Source: Pomphorhynchus laevis
Lineage: Eukaryota; Acanthocephala; Palaeacanthocephala; Echinorhynchida; Pomphorhynchidae
Direction: 5' to 3'
Assembly: GCA_012934845.2 (NCBI GenBank)
Contig: WNNJ02003713.1
Coordinates: 18,280-82,279 of the forward strand
DNA length: 64,000 bases
Part shown: piece after piece, positions 1 to 11,344 of the stretch
Position numbering within the stretch: position 1 is the stretch's first letter
Layout: each line of letters begins with the position of its first letter
Program-made: the position numbers and the translations under genes
Notes under the pieces: generated by a model
Databases searched by the model: none
Told to the model about the DNA's origin: nothing
The model's input: the letters and a program-made list of their open reading frames with translations, nothing else

Positions 1-139
1 TATTCAATGCTAACAATCATCGGAAGTACGAGATCAAACAACCGTTTCGCAACACCGCCCCTTGATCTCATCTAAACATAATCGCGTAGATATGTCGGTC
101 GTGTCCGTATTCTATTAGACGTCCTAACTTGATTCAACA

Positions 140-640
140 TTAAGTTTTGAGAAGAATCGTCTTCGTCCGAATCATTAACCAACTTGACAAATCTTTGGGT
201 GTGCCTACTTGGAAATCACTTTTACATTCATCTGCTCCAATTTTACTAATTGCCGGTCGCACGTGACATAGATGTATTTCAATACCATTTATTTCGATCG
301 TATTGCACTTCTCTCCTCGAATAACTACATCATGTTGCCATTGTGAAGTGTATCTCGCATTGTTCGGTTTTATCCATACTGTTTGTCCACGCTTAAACTG
401 CTTTTCTTCGCTGTTGGAGGTTGTCTGATACTGCATGGATGTCTCCATCGATATCTGTATATGTGATGGCTGGAACTTTTTTCTTAATAGACGGAAAGTC
501 TCCGCGAGGTTATACCAAAAAACAGCTTCAATCAAGCTGCACCGACAACGAGCTGCAAATATGTTCGACAAATATATAGGACAAATATGTTCCCTCTGCC
601 CTTTTTGAACATTAAGCGTTGTCCACACAAACATTAAATC
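140..640 (-). mobile_element. Ty3-type retroelement, integrase C-terminal end (fragment)
   Basis: The minus-strand frame reads as the tail of a Ty3/gypsy integrase. EAVFWYN, at the end of the catalytic core, is followed by a small beta-barrel-like segment with FKRGQTVWIKP and a final HLCHVRPA, the pattern that ends many invertebrate Ty3 Pol proteins. The frame closes at 140, and the element's 3' end should lie to the left, in bases 1-139, where I cannot define an LTR. The rest of Pol is absent on the right, where LINE sequence begins at about 650, so this is a truncated remnant. Family level (Ty3) is fairly secure; the lineage is not. Confidence 0.7.
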
Positions 641-649
641 AGATAACTT

Positions 650-925
650 TTAAGATTTCTTCACTGTGGTCACACCAAGTGCGTAGTGTCGAAAAATGAA
701 TGAGAGCTTGCGTTGGATGGGTACAAGATATGTTGCCTTGCATAATATGGATTCGTTCAGGTTCATCTCTGTCGTAGTTTGAGGGTGACAAGCAGGTGAA
801 GCGTATCTCATTAAAGATAAGACATAAGCATTGTAAATTAACTTAAAACTGGATGCGTCAAGCTGGCCAATGGTCCTTCTAATAACTCCTAATTCAGAGG
901 AGTTATTGTCAAGCAAAACAACCAT
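650..925 (-). mobile_element. LINE (CR1-like) thumb fragment
   Basis: The minus-strand frame contains LGVIRRTIGQLDASSFKLIY followed by RYASPACHPQ, the thumb-region pattern seen after the RT palm in CR1/Jockey-type LINEs (usually 'ALVRPILEYASPVW'). About 90 codons survive. Both ends are truncated and no endonuclease or palm motif is nearby in the same frame. Confidence 0.6.
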
Positions 926-2045
926 ATTGTTGGAGTTTGAAAAAAAAACATAGCGTTGGAGTTTGAAAAAAACTCTAATATCAAATCATAAATATCAAAT
1001 CATTGTAAATCATTTAAGTGATTTTGAAAACAGAATTTAGGCGAAATATTCGATCAGTCAATTCGTTAATATCACGACTAAACGTTGGCATCACGAGTGA
1101 AAAAAAGATTATTCAATGAATGCGAAATCATTAAATATTTAAGTTGGTAAAACTTGTAGCAAAATTATCATTCATAGTGTATAAAACGTGTTAGTTGTGT
1201 AGTCGGATTCATGCGGCCGAAGATGAAAGAGAACAATTAGAGTTGTAATTACATTATCAAGAAAGTAAAGCTTGTCTGAATGTGCTGGAGAAATATGATC
1301 TAAGTAAATTGAGTGAATGGTGAGTGATCTAAATACATTGAGTGATCTTAATACTAATACTGATTGGATTTTAGATGAGAGAGACAAACTACTTTCTTAG
1401 CGAAACTTTTATATACTAGTGTAAAGTCGCAGAAAGTTCAAGGATGAACAAGTTGAACCAGGTAAAAGGTAGGGCATATACTATATGGATGAAGGTTATA
1501 ACTTCATGCCGAAAAGCACATTTAAAAATATTGAAACAAAATTAATCTACCCGAAATTTTCTCGGTAGGTTAATATTATACAATAGATCATTCACGGGAA
1601 GTTGATACTCATTTCTAATCGCTTTGCCCCTGAGAAGCGTATAATGATTACGAAACGATAGATACCTCCATGATTTGACTATGAATTGAAAATGCTGATA
1701 CGAAGCCGAAATAGTCATTACAAGATATACCACTCCAACAGACGTTTTTGGTCAAAGTTTGGTCGGAAAATGACTTTTGTCACAATTCAGGAGAGACCAT
1801 TGCTCATATTAACGCCACGTATTCATACATGCCTATTGTAGTTACACCATCTTCAGTGTATAACCAGCTAACCAGATTATAAATTCATTCGTATCCAGAA
1901 CCAGATAGCATTCACCCTTTGCTAGTTCATACTTTGCGTCACCTTCTAGCTCATTTATTATTATTAATAATAATTGCAGTTCAAATGGAATCATGTACAG
2001 CGAACTTGTAGAACGGATGGGGCATCCTACGCGAAACTGACGGAT
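926..2045. other. No gene recognised; (TAA)n tails of LINEs
   Basis: A+T-rich sequence with only short unconvincing frames. Two TAATAATAAT-type tracts, near 1960 and 2050, look like LINE 3' tails; the second ends the minus-strand LINE that begins at 2046. Confidence 0.5.
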
Positions 2046-2114
2046 ACTATTATTATTAATGTTTCATCAGCACATAAAAACATGGCTTAATTGGCTGGTT
2101 CACTGCAGAAAAAA

Positions 2115-3890
2115 AGAAAATATAATAAAAGTATCACAAATACGGAAAAGCAGCTTCCCCATGGTATCCTCCATCCGTAATTTCTTTTTGAATTCGTTGA
2201 TATTGCTACTGCACACTGTTGACTCTCCAAGCCTATTTCACAGAGATACAACTCGCCGATCAAATTGGACAGCTCGTGATTTTCTTATCCTTTCACGTCG
2301 CAGAGTTAAACAATGGCCTCGGAGGATATTGGATGAGCGCAAATGAAGACAATCTCGAAGTGGATGATCCAAATCATTAAGAATTTGCCAGACCATACTC
2401 ATATCGATGTACCAGCAGGTCCACGTGACAGTCTCAAGTCTAAGTGCTTTTAATCGATCAGGGTACGACAAAAATTTCAGTTGCGGTGCTAGCTTGGTAG
2501 CTCTATGAAGTACCCTCTCTGAACTAATATGTTCTTTTGAATTTTGGGGATACACACGGCGCAGCATATATAAGACGGCTCAACACATGAGCAAAGATTA
2601 GCGGACGTAGGGCAAATTGATTGAGTGCAATGAAAGTGCGTCGAAGTTGACCGATTATCCCCAACGCATTTGAACAAGCATGTTCAGTATGTGTGACGGT
2701 ACTCAAATCACTGTTTATCCACACTCCCAAGTCCTTATATTTGCTCACTCGTTCTATATTACTGCTTTGAAAGCTATAATTAACTAAAGATTGAGCATTT
2801 CCGCCACGAACACGTAAATGTTTGCATTTTGATATATTTACAATCAACCTATTGAGCAGAGCCCAATTTTCGACTTCATCGATATCCCGTTGCAGTTTAA
2901 CTATATCATTGGGTGAACGAATTGCCCGCCAGATTTTCAAATCGTCTGCATATAAAAGCATCCGAGAATCAATAAATTCCGGGATATCGTTGATGTAGAC
3001 ACTAAATAACAATGGACCCAATACTGAACCTTGAGGCACCCCTATATTACATGGCCGCGAAGAAGAGTAAAAATTATCTACATGCACACAATAACTACGA
3101 TTGCTTAAAAACGATGCAATCCATCTAACAAGCAAAAATGGAATGCCACTTTTCTCTAGTTTATTTAGGAGAAATCTATGGTCTACTCTGTCAAATGCCT
3201 TAGAGAAATCGAAGAATATGATGTCAGTAGCAATTGATACGGCTTTATTAGCTGACCAATCAAGATGGGCTGCGAGTAGATTAGTAACTGTCGAATAACC
3301 CTTACGGAAACCATGTTGCTCAGAAGCTATTACATTATTTTCACTATAAAACTTGACCATATAACCATGTATAATTCGCTCTAACATTCTACAACATAAG
3401 CAAGTAATACTTACTGGTCTATAATTGTCTACTGAAGATCTATCACCCTTTTTGAAGATGGGGTGAATGATCGATTGTTTCCACTCTTTTGGAAGATTCG
3501 TATCAATAATAGATTGTCGAAATATGTTACAAAGTGGTGTATATATTGAGTCTGCTATTCGACGAAGATATATCGAATGTAACAAATCAGCACCTTTAGA
3601 GTTTATCTCTTTAAGACGATGCAGTTCAGCTAAAACTTTCTCGGGAGTTATCAAATTAGCTATGTCTAAACTAGGATATAAAACACTAGCACCTCTTATC
3701 GTCTCACTGTTCTGGATAGGTTCAGAATACTCGTTTATAGTCTCTTTGTACAAGTAAAAATGCCTTGATAACATCTCAGCAAGGTCGTCTTCAATAACGC
3801 TATCAAAATATTGGCCAATTGTTTTATTAGCGTTCCTACTACTATTCACATATAGAAAGAGAGCTTTGGGATCATGTCTACAACTATGAG
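2115..3890 (-). pseudogene. LINE reverse transcriptase domain (ORF2 C-terminal part)
   Basis: The RT palm is well preserved: DNYRPVSITCLCCRMLERII, FRKGYSTVTNL, FFDFSKAFDRVDH (motif A), GVPQGSVLGPLL (motif B) and LLYADDLKIW (catalytic YADD, motif C). The thumb follows, and after a frameshift near 2540 the terminal helices continue, ending about 2115. It continues the endonuclease frame (3891-5114) with one indel. Catalytic residues are intact, but the frameshifts make it dead. Confidence 0.88.
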
Positions 3891-5114
3891 CTAGAATAAA
3901 TAGCGCTTATGTCGCTTTAAAGAATTGAAGAAATTTCTCGCCTGCTTATAAACACCATATTCACAAAACCCACCCTTAAAGCATTTGAAACTGAAGTCAC
4001 GAGCCTTCATCGCAGTAGCCAGCTCAGTATCAAACCAACGAGCGCTTTTCCGACTAGTCTTAGACTTCAAAGGTGAGAATTTTACCATTAGAGAATAAAG
4101 CGTCACGCGAAAATGATCCCAGGCCTCGTCAACTCCGACAACAGCCGGATCAGGCCAATTTACTCTATGCAGCTTTGATGTAATAACATCATAGTTCGCC
4201 CGAAAAACATTAATCTGACGTTTGTACCGAGCATGATGAAACACCCTCATTTGTATATTAAGCAAAACTTTAACTACACAGTGATCAGACAAACCAACAG
4301 GAGAATCATATTGGATACTACTGATTAATTGACTGTTTGTCGATAGGCAAAGATCAAGCAGGGAAGAACTACAACTTGAAAAGCGAGTATGTACATCAAC
4401 AAACTGAGCAAGACCACAATAAGCAAAACACTCCATAAGGTCACAAGATTCACTATCACAAGTAGGAAGAACCGTATTCGAAGTCCATTCAACATCTGGC
4501 ATATTCAGATCCCCAATTATCACAGTATCACAATCTCCTCGCGTATACAACTCTATCTCTTCAATGAGTTTCTTAGATATTGCCTTAGGAGCACGATACA
4601 CAAGACCCAGTATGATGGGTGAGCTGTTATCAAACTTCACCTGACACCACAAACTCTCAACTCTATCAATAGACGACTTACTCAAAACGCGCACCTTAAC
4701 TTCGTCTCTCATAAAGAGAGCTACGCCACCACCCCTACCCCCTATCCGATCACTACGGAACAAAGAATAGCCTGGGATGGATACTTCAGCATCGGATACA
4801 TCACAATTAAGCCAAGATTCTGTAATACCAACTATAATTGGATTAACAGACTCGATCCTAAACTTTAGCTCATCGACTTTCTGTAACAAGCTCCGAACAT
4901 TACAATAAAATATACTATGACTTTTATTCACACCAGTGCGAGTAATAATATCATCTCTAGCAATCTGGCACACTTCAGATCCCAAATCAGCTAGGCACTT
5001 ATATGCTGTAAGACCTTGCCAAAACCCTCCACATTCATGAGAGGCGATACATCTAGTGGGGACCAACTGATACGCTCTACAGGACCCTTTTGCCTTCCAT
5101 TTTGGGGCAAACAA
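3891..5114 (-). pseudogene. LINE endonuclease domain (ORF2 N-terminal part)
   Basis: A 407-codon open stretch with exonuclease-endonuclease-phosphatase motifs: CNVRSL, GITESWL (catalytic Glu), GGGVALFM, GLVYRAP, IGDLNMPDVEW (Asp/Asn pair) and PVGLSDHC (the terminal SDH). The enzyme would nick chromosomal DNA to prime target-site reverse transcription. No credible ATG opens the frame. It ends in TAG at 3891, while the RT frame begins one base out of register, so a single-base indel has split ORF2. Confidence 0.85.
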
Positions 5115-6149
5115 TGATAAACGATATTACCCGTCAATTAATAACCCTCCCCTTAAGACATTGTGGATTGGGAATAAGCGATCCATCCGAAAAACCCGAA
5201 AATGAATATATAAGATCAATGAGAATGTGCGAGACATTACTAGCGGGAATTTCTGGAAATGAGCTAAGACATCAGCAATATAGCCTTGCGTCTCTGAGAA
5301 TGGCAGAAAAGGATCATTCGCACATGGAAAATTGGCAAATCTTACTGTTAACAAGCTTGATATATCAGAGGTAGTCCAACAGGCCAGTTGTAAGGGGGCA
5401 TCCTCATGGTTATCATCGAAGCCGTTGAAACACTTAGGCTACACTATGACAAAAATAGCATTCCATGATGCTGTAGCCGCCCGTTACAACTGGATGCCGC
5501 CCGTTACAACTGGATGCCGCCGAATTGTCCTTTAGTATGTGCATGTGGTGAAAATTTTTCTGTGAGACACGCTCTAGCATGCCAAACTGGTGGACTCCCC
5601 ATTGTCAGACACAATGTAGTCCGTGACTTTCTGTCCGGAGAACTCACAAAAGTAGGATGCACTGTGACAGTAGAGCCGGTACTGCAGCGGGTTCCAGAAC
5701 ACCTGATCTTCACGAGCGCCTCCACATGTCGAAATCCTAATGCTCGCTCGGACATTTGTTGTGATGGCCTATTCGGTGATAGGACGACCCGGTCCATGAT
5801 GGACATCTGTGTTTTCAGCCACTTGGCGTCGTCCTACATTATGGGAACATCGAACCCCTACGTCTACCACGAAAACCGTAAGCAAAGCAAATATGGGGAA
5901 CGTATTGCTAGAATCGAACTGTCGAAATTCTACCCAGTGGTCATGCCATCTCTTGGAGGAGTTGGTCTGAGTGCACAAATAATCTTACAGAGGGTAGCGT
6001 TAAAATCAGCAATCCGTAATGGCTTACAATATGGGGAATGCATTCAACGACTACGCACTGCATTGAGCTTTAAATTGGCAAAGATGGCTTCTACGTGTAT
6101 CAAAGCAGCACGTACCCGAAATCCGGAACATCGAAAAGCTTTAATGTAG
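5095..6149 (+). pseudogene. RT-derived protein with C-terminal Cys/His and nuclease-like segment (3' part)
   Basis: Three overlapping frames align end to end with the C-terminal half of an RT family common in invertebrate genomes. LPLRHCGLGI and KGASSWLSSKPL come first. CACGENFSVRHALACQTGG, a Cys/His finger-like motif, and VRHNVVRDFL follow. ARSDICCDGLFG...MDICVFS resembles the Asp...Asp-x-x-V core of restriction-like endonucleases. The last frame (ATG 5514) closes at 6149. One frameshift is explained by a 20-bp tandem duplication at about 5479-5518 (unit gcccgttacaactggatgcc). The RT part is missing. The same family recurs inverted at 23480-25780. The clade (R2/NeSL-like with a restriction-like nuclease?) is uncertain. 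Confidence 0.7.
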
Positions 6150-6339
6150 AACATTGTGTTATATGGGCCCATTTGCGAAAAAAAAATTAATAATAATTTA
6201 TTCTTATATTATTATATTATATTATTATATAATAATATAACAGGTCATAGCCATAAGGCTGTTTTGACCGCTCACATAAAAACAAATAAATACAAGAAAA
6301 AAATCAAAAAAATCGTTCAGTATATATATCAGAACCATG

Positions 6340-9051
6340 GGTACTGCAGCAACCACCATTCGTTCTCATTTCGAATCAAGTTCTTTATATTGTATTTAAA
6401 TTCATTGATTGTATGCACCGCAACGACATCAACTGGAAGACGATTCCAAATATTCACCGCTCGATGATACAGTCGGAAATGACGAGGGTATTTTCCGTGC
6501 TCATGTACTACTAGTACTTTCGAGTGCCCTCTACGGCCATCCCGTTCATTGAGTTCAACTTATTTGCTGGAAAATTTTCATCTTTATTATCTAGTCGATA
6601 CATAGCTAGAAGGTCGAAAAGAAATAACCTTTCACGCACTGTCGGCATATTCAAACTTTTTATTCGTGCCTCATAGGGAAGATATCGTACCTGAGGACAT
6701 AATTTCGTAAACCGTCGAAGTATGCGCTCTAATTGATCAAGTTCTGTACGCGTACACGGAAAGACTACTGGCGACACATATTCTAATATCGGTCTTATAA
6801 GAGCATTATATAAACGCACAACACAAACGGGAGATAAATCTTTAAAGAAATTTTTGACAATATAGGTCATTCTTCTTGCTGCGTTACAAATCCTATCAGT
6901 GTTAGCACGTGTTTTCAGATTGTTTTGAACAATTATACCAAGATCCAGAATGGACTGCGTGGAAACAACAAACTCATCGCCAATAAAATATTCTTGACTC
7001 ACATTGCTATGACCTAATCTCATATGTGCACACTTTTTAATATTCAATGAAATTCCAGTGTTTAAAGACCATCGACGATAGGCATTGACATACACGAACA
7101 GCAAAGGATCTATCTTTAAGAAAATCTTGAATCCAGCTTATAATGGAGCGATTGACTTTATAAGACTCAAGGGTGGAAATTAGCATTTTGTGGGGCACCC
7201 TATCAAAAGCCCGACTAAAGTCAAGAAATATTACGTCGATACAGTACCCGTTAGCAACATGTCCAACCCAATCTTCGCGAGCATGTAATAAGTTTGTAAA
7301 ACATGAACGCCGAGAGCGAAATCCATGATGTGCATTATTGAGAATTCTCAGCGAACTCAAATGATCATATATGCGTCTGTTTAGTATGCGCTCAATCACT
7401 TTGCATACAACACTAGTTAGACTTATTGCCCTATAGTTATTCGGATCATCTTTTTCACCATTTTTATAAATTGGTACTACAATCGCTTTTTTCCAGGCAG
7501 CAGGTAACTTCGAAATGCGCAAGCTCAGCTCAAATATGGAGGCTAATGGCTCAGCCAGAACAGGAGCAAGTAACTTAAGAAGTTGGGGGTGAATATCATC
7601 GGGGCCTGCCGCTGATGATCTAGATAACCTAGCCAATTCAACAAAAACCTCATGTGCTGTTATCGTTAAAACTGGAGAACCAATTTCTACCTGTTGTGAT
7701 GCTGCATCTCCACATATGCTAGAGAAAGGATCTGGTGTCAGCTCAAAAGCGGATGCAAACACTTCTGCCATGCTGTCTGGCGATGTCACACGAGTGCTAC
7801 CGTCTCTTAAAGATGAAATAGCTGGTAGCAGAGCTCTGGATCCTTCACATGAGCTCGAAATTTTTTTTGGTTCTGTATCAATTTGTAAAGCTAATTGATC
7901 TTCAAAACTTTGACTTTTTGTAATCTTCAAGCGATTGACGAAATTACGGAACATTGTATACCGCTTTTTAAAATTATTCTGATAACGGCTGAGTTCAAAT
8001 AGACGATTCCTATGTTTGAGAGCATATCGCAATTCAGTGTCAAACCAAGGAGGGTAGCTTTACTTTTTGGTACTCTATGGAGTGGTGCAAACTTATCTGC
8101 AAGAGCTACTAAACCTGATTCAATAACATGCCACCTTACCTCAATGTCTTCACTAGCACAGTTGAATGATGTTCTTAGTGCCGCCTCTCGTAATGAGTCT
8201 TCATCAATTTGTTGCCAAGATCTTTTCGACACTATCAAATTTTCCAGTTTTGGGATCATACACCTAGAAAAATAATTGAATAAGATCATGCAATAATCGC
8301 TCAATCCAATAGGACTCTGATAGCTCATATTACCCACACTTGTAATTAATTTGGAAAATACCAAATCTAGACAAGATTCCTGGTTTTGCGCGAATCTAGT
8401 GGGCGACTGCACATGTTGCTCTAACATGATATCATTTGTAAGAAAATTCCACAAATCCACATCTGACTTGGAAGAACTACTATCCAAAACATAACTCCCG
8501 ATGTGACCAGTTGAGGGTATATTAAAATCGCCAACTAGTAGATATTCTTCAAGCTCAGAACAGTGACTAATTAGTGTAGAGAATTCATAACTCAATACGG
8601 ATGATTGCGGTGACCTATAGCACACGGCAATACCTAAGGGACCTCCGAAGTGTGAAACAATGACTGAGAGAAACTCACACGTGCCCAGTTCATTTTTAAA
8701 ATTACGAGTGGAAGTAATGTTTATGAATGTCGTAATATATAGCGCAACACCTCCACCCTTCCGAGACTCTCTATCAGCTCTCACCAAATTATATCCCATA
8801 ATAGCAATTTAACCATCGGGGATATCACGATGCAGCCATGTTTCAGTGAGAGCCAGGATCGCTGGTTTATTTAAGATGACCCATGCCTTAAGTTCATCAA
8901 ATTTTGGTAAAATACTCCTTAAATTAGTATAGGCGACACTAATACCAGAAGCAGAGGGTAATTGAGTAGTAATGTTTGATGTGATATCAATGCGCGCTAG
9001 ATTTCCTAATTGTAAAATGAAATCCCTCGAAAAACTCTCCAAACTCACCAA
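6340..9051 (-). pseudogene. LINE ORF2 (endonuclease-RT), disrupted
   Basis: The endonuclease shows ALTETWLHRDIPDG, then an in-frame TAA, then RKGGGVALYI, VGDFNIPS and PIGLSDYC. The RT shows GPDDIHPQLL, NYRAISLTSVVCKVIERI, FLDFSRAFDRVPH and FRSRRSC. The middle, including the YADD-type motif C region around 7100, is damaged. The remaining thumb reads RPILEYVSPVVFPCTRTELDQ. The final helix, after a frameshift near 6515, reads YHRAVNIWNRLP and ends about 6340. The domain order is standard CR1 and the copy cannot be active. Confidence 0.85.
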
Positions 9052-10184
9052 CGCACGAATGGTCGCCGACGAACTACTCGAAAATTTCTTATTATTAGAT
9101 CAGTCTCTCCATTCGATCTTCTAAATGCTAGATTAGCACGAGCATTATTAAGCAACAATCTTTCCTCAACCGAGAGATCTTTAAAAATTTTTGTCGTCTT
9201 ACCTTTCAAGCGATAACCTATAGCTAAAACTGCTCTTGTATTATCTGCAGAATCAAATAATAAGTTTAAGTAATCTTTAAGTAATCGTGGTTTATGTTGT
9301 GCTTTTTTACCAAGACGAAATAAGCTTTTGACATTGAGACTACGCGCAATATCCTCTTCACCCTGAACGAATATATCCGAAAAGACCTTACGAATAGAAA
9401 CTACGTCATCATCCACACGGGTCTGAACGTTGTCTGCAGAAGATTCAGTGATGTTAGCAAAAATTACGCAATTATTTCTGTTTCTAGCACGATTCCTAAT
9501 ATTGATAATTTCAACAAATGTCTTATCTGTCAAATCCTTGGATTTCAGTTCATTTTCATTTCCGACTGCCACATCATTGCACACTCTATCATCGTCTCTT
9601 GTCTGCGTTCGACTTAAAGGCTGCTTCAATACATTCTTTTGTCGAACAGGAGTAGAAATCAATATATTGTGGTTCTTGGGACTGTGCTCCGCGAATATGT
9701 CAGATAAAGGTGAAGGCCATTTAGGAATATTCTCAGGGGTAACTTTATCCTTGTCGTTTGCCATCACAGTGCTATCATTGATATTTCTTCTTTGTTTATA
9801 CACCGTCCGTGAATGTTTATGTTCTCGTGTCCAAATGCGAGTCGAACTTGAAGCATCTATTACGTCTGGTTCCTTATTTGAATTGACGTGTAACGACATC
9901 GGCGTAGTGATTTTGCTCTGGCATATGCTAGATTCTTTGTCAATAATTTGTTCTTGAAACCTACGTGTCTTTAAGTTAAAATGAGCATTGTCCTTTGCTG
10001 ATGTCAATGAACTACAAAATACGATTGACGCAGTACAAAAACCACATATGAATTTTCTTCTACTCAATGTATCAGCATCTTTATGTGGTACAGTTACTGT
10101 AGTCCAGACATTGCAGCCATCACCATCACATCCTACTTGTCTTGATATGAATTCAGGAATGTCGTTTCCCTTACGACTGCCCAT
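9045..10184 (-). CDS. LINE ORF1 protein with N-terminal Cys-rich finger
   Basis: An open frame of 379 codons from the first ATG (10184); the frame is also open a little upstream but has no ATG there. Near the N-terminus CDGDGCNVW and FICGFC suggest a PHD/zinc-ribbon-like finger, known in ORF1 of some CR1 elements. A long polar, probably disordered stretch follows. The last third (VKSLFRLGKK, RAVLAIGYRLKGKT, LDLIIRNF-like ending) is the conserved ORF1 C-terminal block that precedes ORF2 in CR1-type LINEs. The likely role is RNA binding in the element's ribonucleoprotein. A perfect 11-bp hairpin (10186-10211, 4-nt loop) lies immediately upstream of the ATG. Confidence 0.75.
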   Translation of the reverse strand: MGSRKGNDIPEFISRQVGCDGDGCNVWTTVTVPHKDADTLSRRKFICGFCTASIVFCSSLTSAKDNAHFNLKTRRFQEQIIDKESSICQSKITTPMSLHVNSNKEPDVIDASSSTRIWTREHKHSRTVYKQRRNINDSTVMANDKDKVTPENIPKWPSPLSDIFAEHSPKNHNILISTPVRQKNVLKQPLSRTQTRDDDRVCNDVAVGNENELKSKDLTDKTFVEIINIRNRARNRNNCVIFANITESSADNVQTRVDDDVVSIRKVFSDIFVQGEEDIARSLNVKSLFRLGKKAQHKPRLLKDYLNLLFDSADNTRAVLAIGYRLKGKTTKIFKDLSVEERLLLNNARANLAFRRSNGETDLIIRNFRVVRRRPFVRW

Positions 10185-10419
10185 ATTGAACGACTTGGCA
10201 AAGTCGTTCAATTATAACTTGATACTTGTAAGTTTCCGCTAGACAGGAAATGCGATGTTGTTGTTCCAGTATTTAAGGGTGACATTCTTAAATAAAGAAT
10301 GTCATCAAAGTATTGAGCAAAGTATTTAAGCGCATTATTTGCAAATCAATTCATCATTCGTTTCTTACAGCGAGCGAAACTGATAAAATCGTCAGATAAT
10401 TAAATAATGCATGCAGTTA

Positions 10420-11293
10420 GACTAAAATGTGATTCACGAATGGAGTTGTCGCACTGGTATGTGTCTAACTCGTGATAAGTGTGTTCACTTATGATTTTGG
10501 TAAGGGTATGATGGTACACTCTAGTTGTATATTAGGATTATGTTTGGTTAACTCAGTATCTTTAACGCATGATCTACGTATTGTTGTTCAATCATTTATG
10601 AAAACACACATGAACATTGATAGTATATTCTCTAAAAGCAGATGGATTATGTACATGATGGAACATTCGTTTTGTTCGTCGAATGTAGAGTGCTTTAAAA
10701 CGTTGTTCAATGCTTTATTAAAGCATCATATATAATATTCATTCAGGCCGTTTTTCCGTGTACTCGAAGCGAAATTGAGTATATAGTATCCTTATATGTG
10801 GATCTAAGTTATGTACCAAACTAGCTGTCATGTCGTACGCATTTCGTCTCGTAAAGTTAGGTATCTGATCTAACTGACCTCGCTTATTATATCTAGATCT
10901 GATTGCGATGTATAAGATTGTCAAGTGTCATGATGGATGCCCTAATGAATGTGTAATTCTTAATAGACGCATTTGTCAAGGTGAGCATAGTTAGTATCTT
11001 AGAATCCAAGGTCATAAGAAATGCTAGAGTGTGCACAAACTATCGCATCGAGCCCTGAAAGTGTGGAGCATGTTACCTGAAGAGTTGATATGCACAAATA
11101 CGATCAAGGAGTTCCGAACATCAGTCCCCAATTGTATTTATCTACCTGATCAATGCAGTGTTCAAACTACATAACCAAGAATCTGACCGTTTTTATTTTA
11201 TATTTTTTTGTCATTTACATTTTACTGTCGTTCAGTTATTGATGAGCAGGCAAAACAGCCTTTGTGGCTAAAGCCTTGTGTTGTAATAATAAT
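10420..11293 (+). mobile_element. CR1-like LINE 3' end (copy 3a), decayed
   Basis: Broken plus-strand frames carry the RT thumb signature: LGLCLVNSVSLTHDLRIVVQ, then FKTLFNALLKHH, and later HRALKVWSMLPEEL with KEFRTS, the usual last helix of CR1 ORF2. A 4-bp stem (AGCC 11257-11260, GGCT 11266-11269) precedes a TAATAATAAT tail at 11284-11293. It is 5'-truncated and full of stops. Confidence 0.7.
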
Positions 11294-11344
11294 TATATAA
11301 GATTTTATATAATTTATACCATCAAAGTTAAAATAAAAAATTTA

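Larger units (their letters stand above)
2046..5114 (-). mobile_element. CR1-like LINE, 5'-truncated copy 1
   Basis: A minus-strand non-LTR retrotransposon with apurinic-type endonuclease and reverse transcriptase in order, lacking ORF1. It is split by a one-base frameshift near 3895 and another near 2540. The 3' end runs into a TAATAATAAT tract at about 2046. Its 5' end abuts a plus-strand fragment of a different RT family at about 5100, which suggests 5' truncation on insertion or nesting. The two coding parts are listed separately. Confidence 0.85.
6180..10250 (-). mobile_element. CR1-like LINE, nearly full-length copy 2
   Basis: The longest CR1-like copy here: ORF1 (9045-10184) is followed by ORF2 (6340-9051), with the ORF1 stop and ORF2 frame overlapping around 9045-9051. 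The 3' untranslated part contains AGCC/GGCT arms at 6249-6260 and then an AT-repeat tail, directly next to the 3' end of the plus-strand RT-family fragment. ORF2 has an in-frame stop and several frameshifts, so it is inactive, although ORF1 is open throughout. Confidence 0.85.

Noticed and set aside
9430-9957. A 175-codon plus-strand frame as a membrane protein gene
   Set aside because: It is antisense to the LINE ORF1, which has clear family motifs; the hydrophobicity is a by-product.
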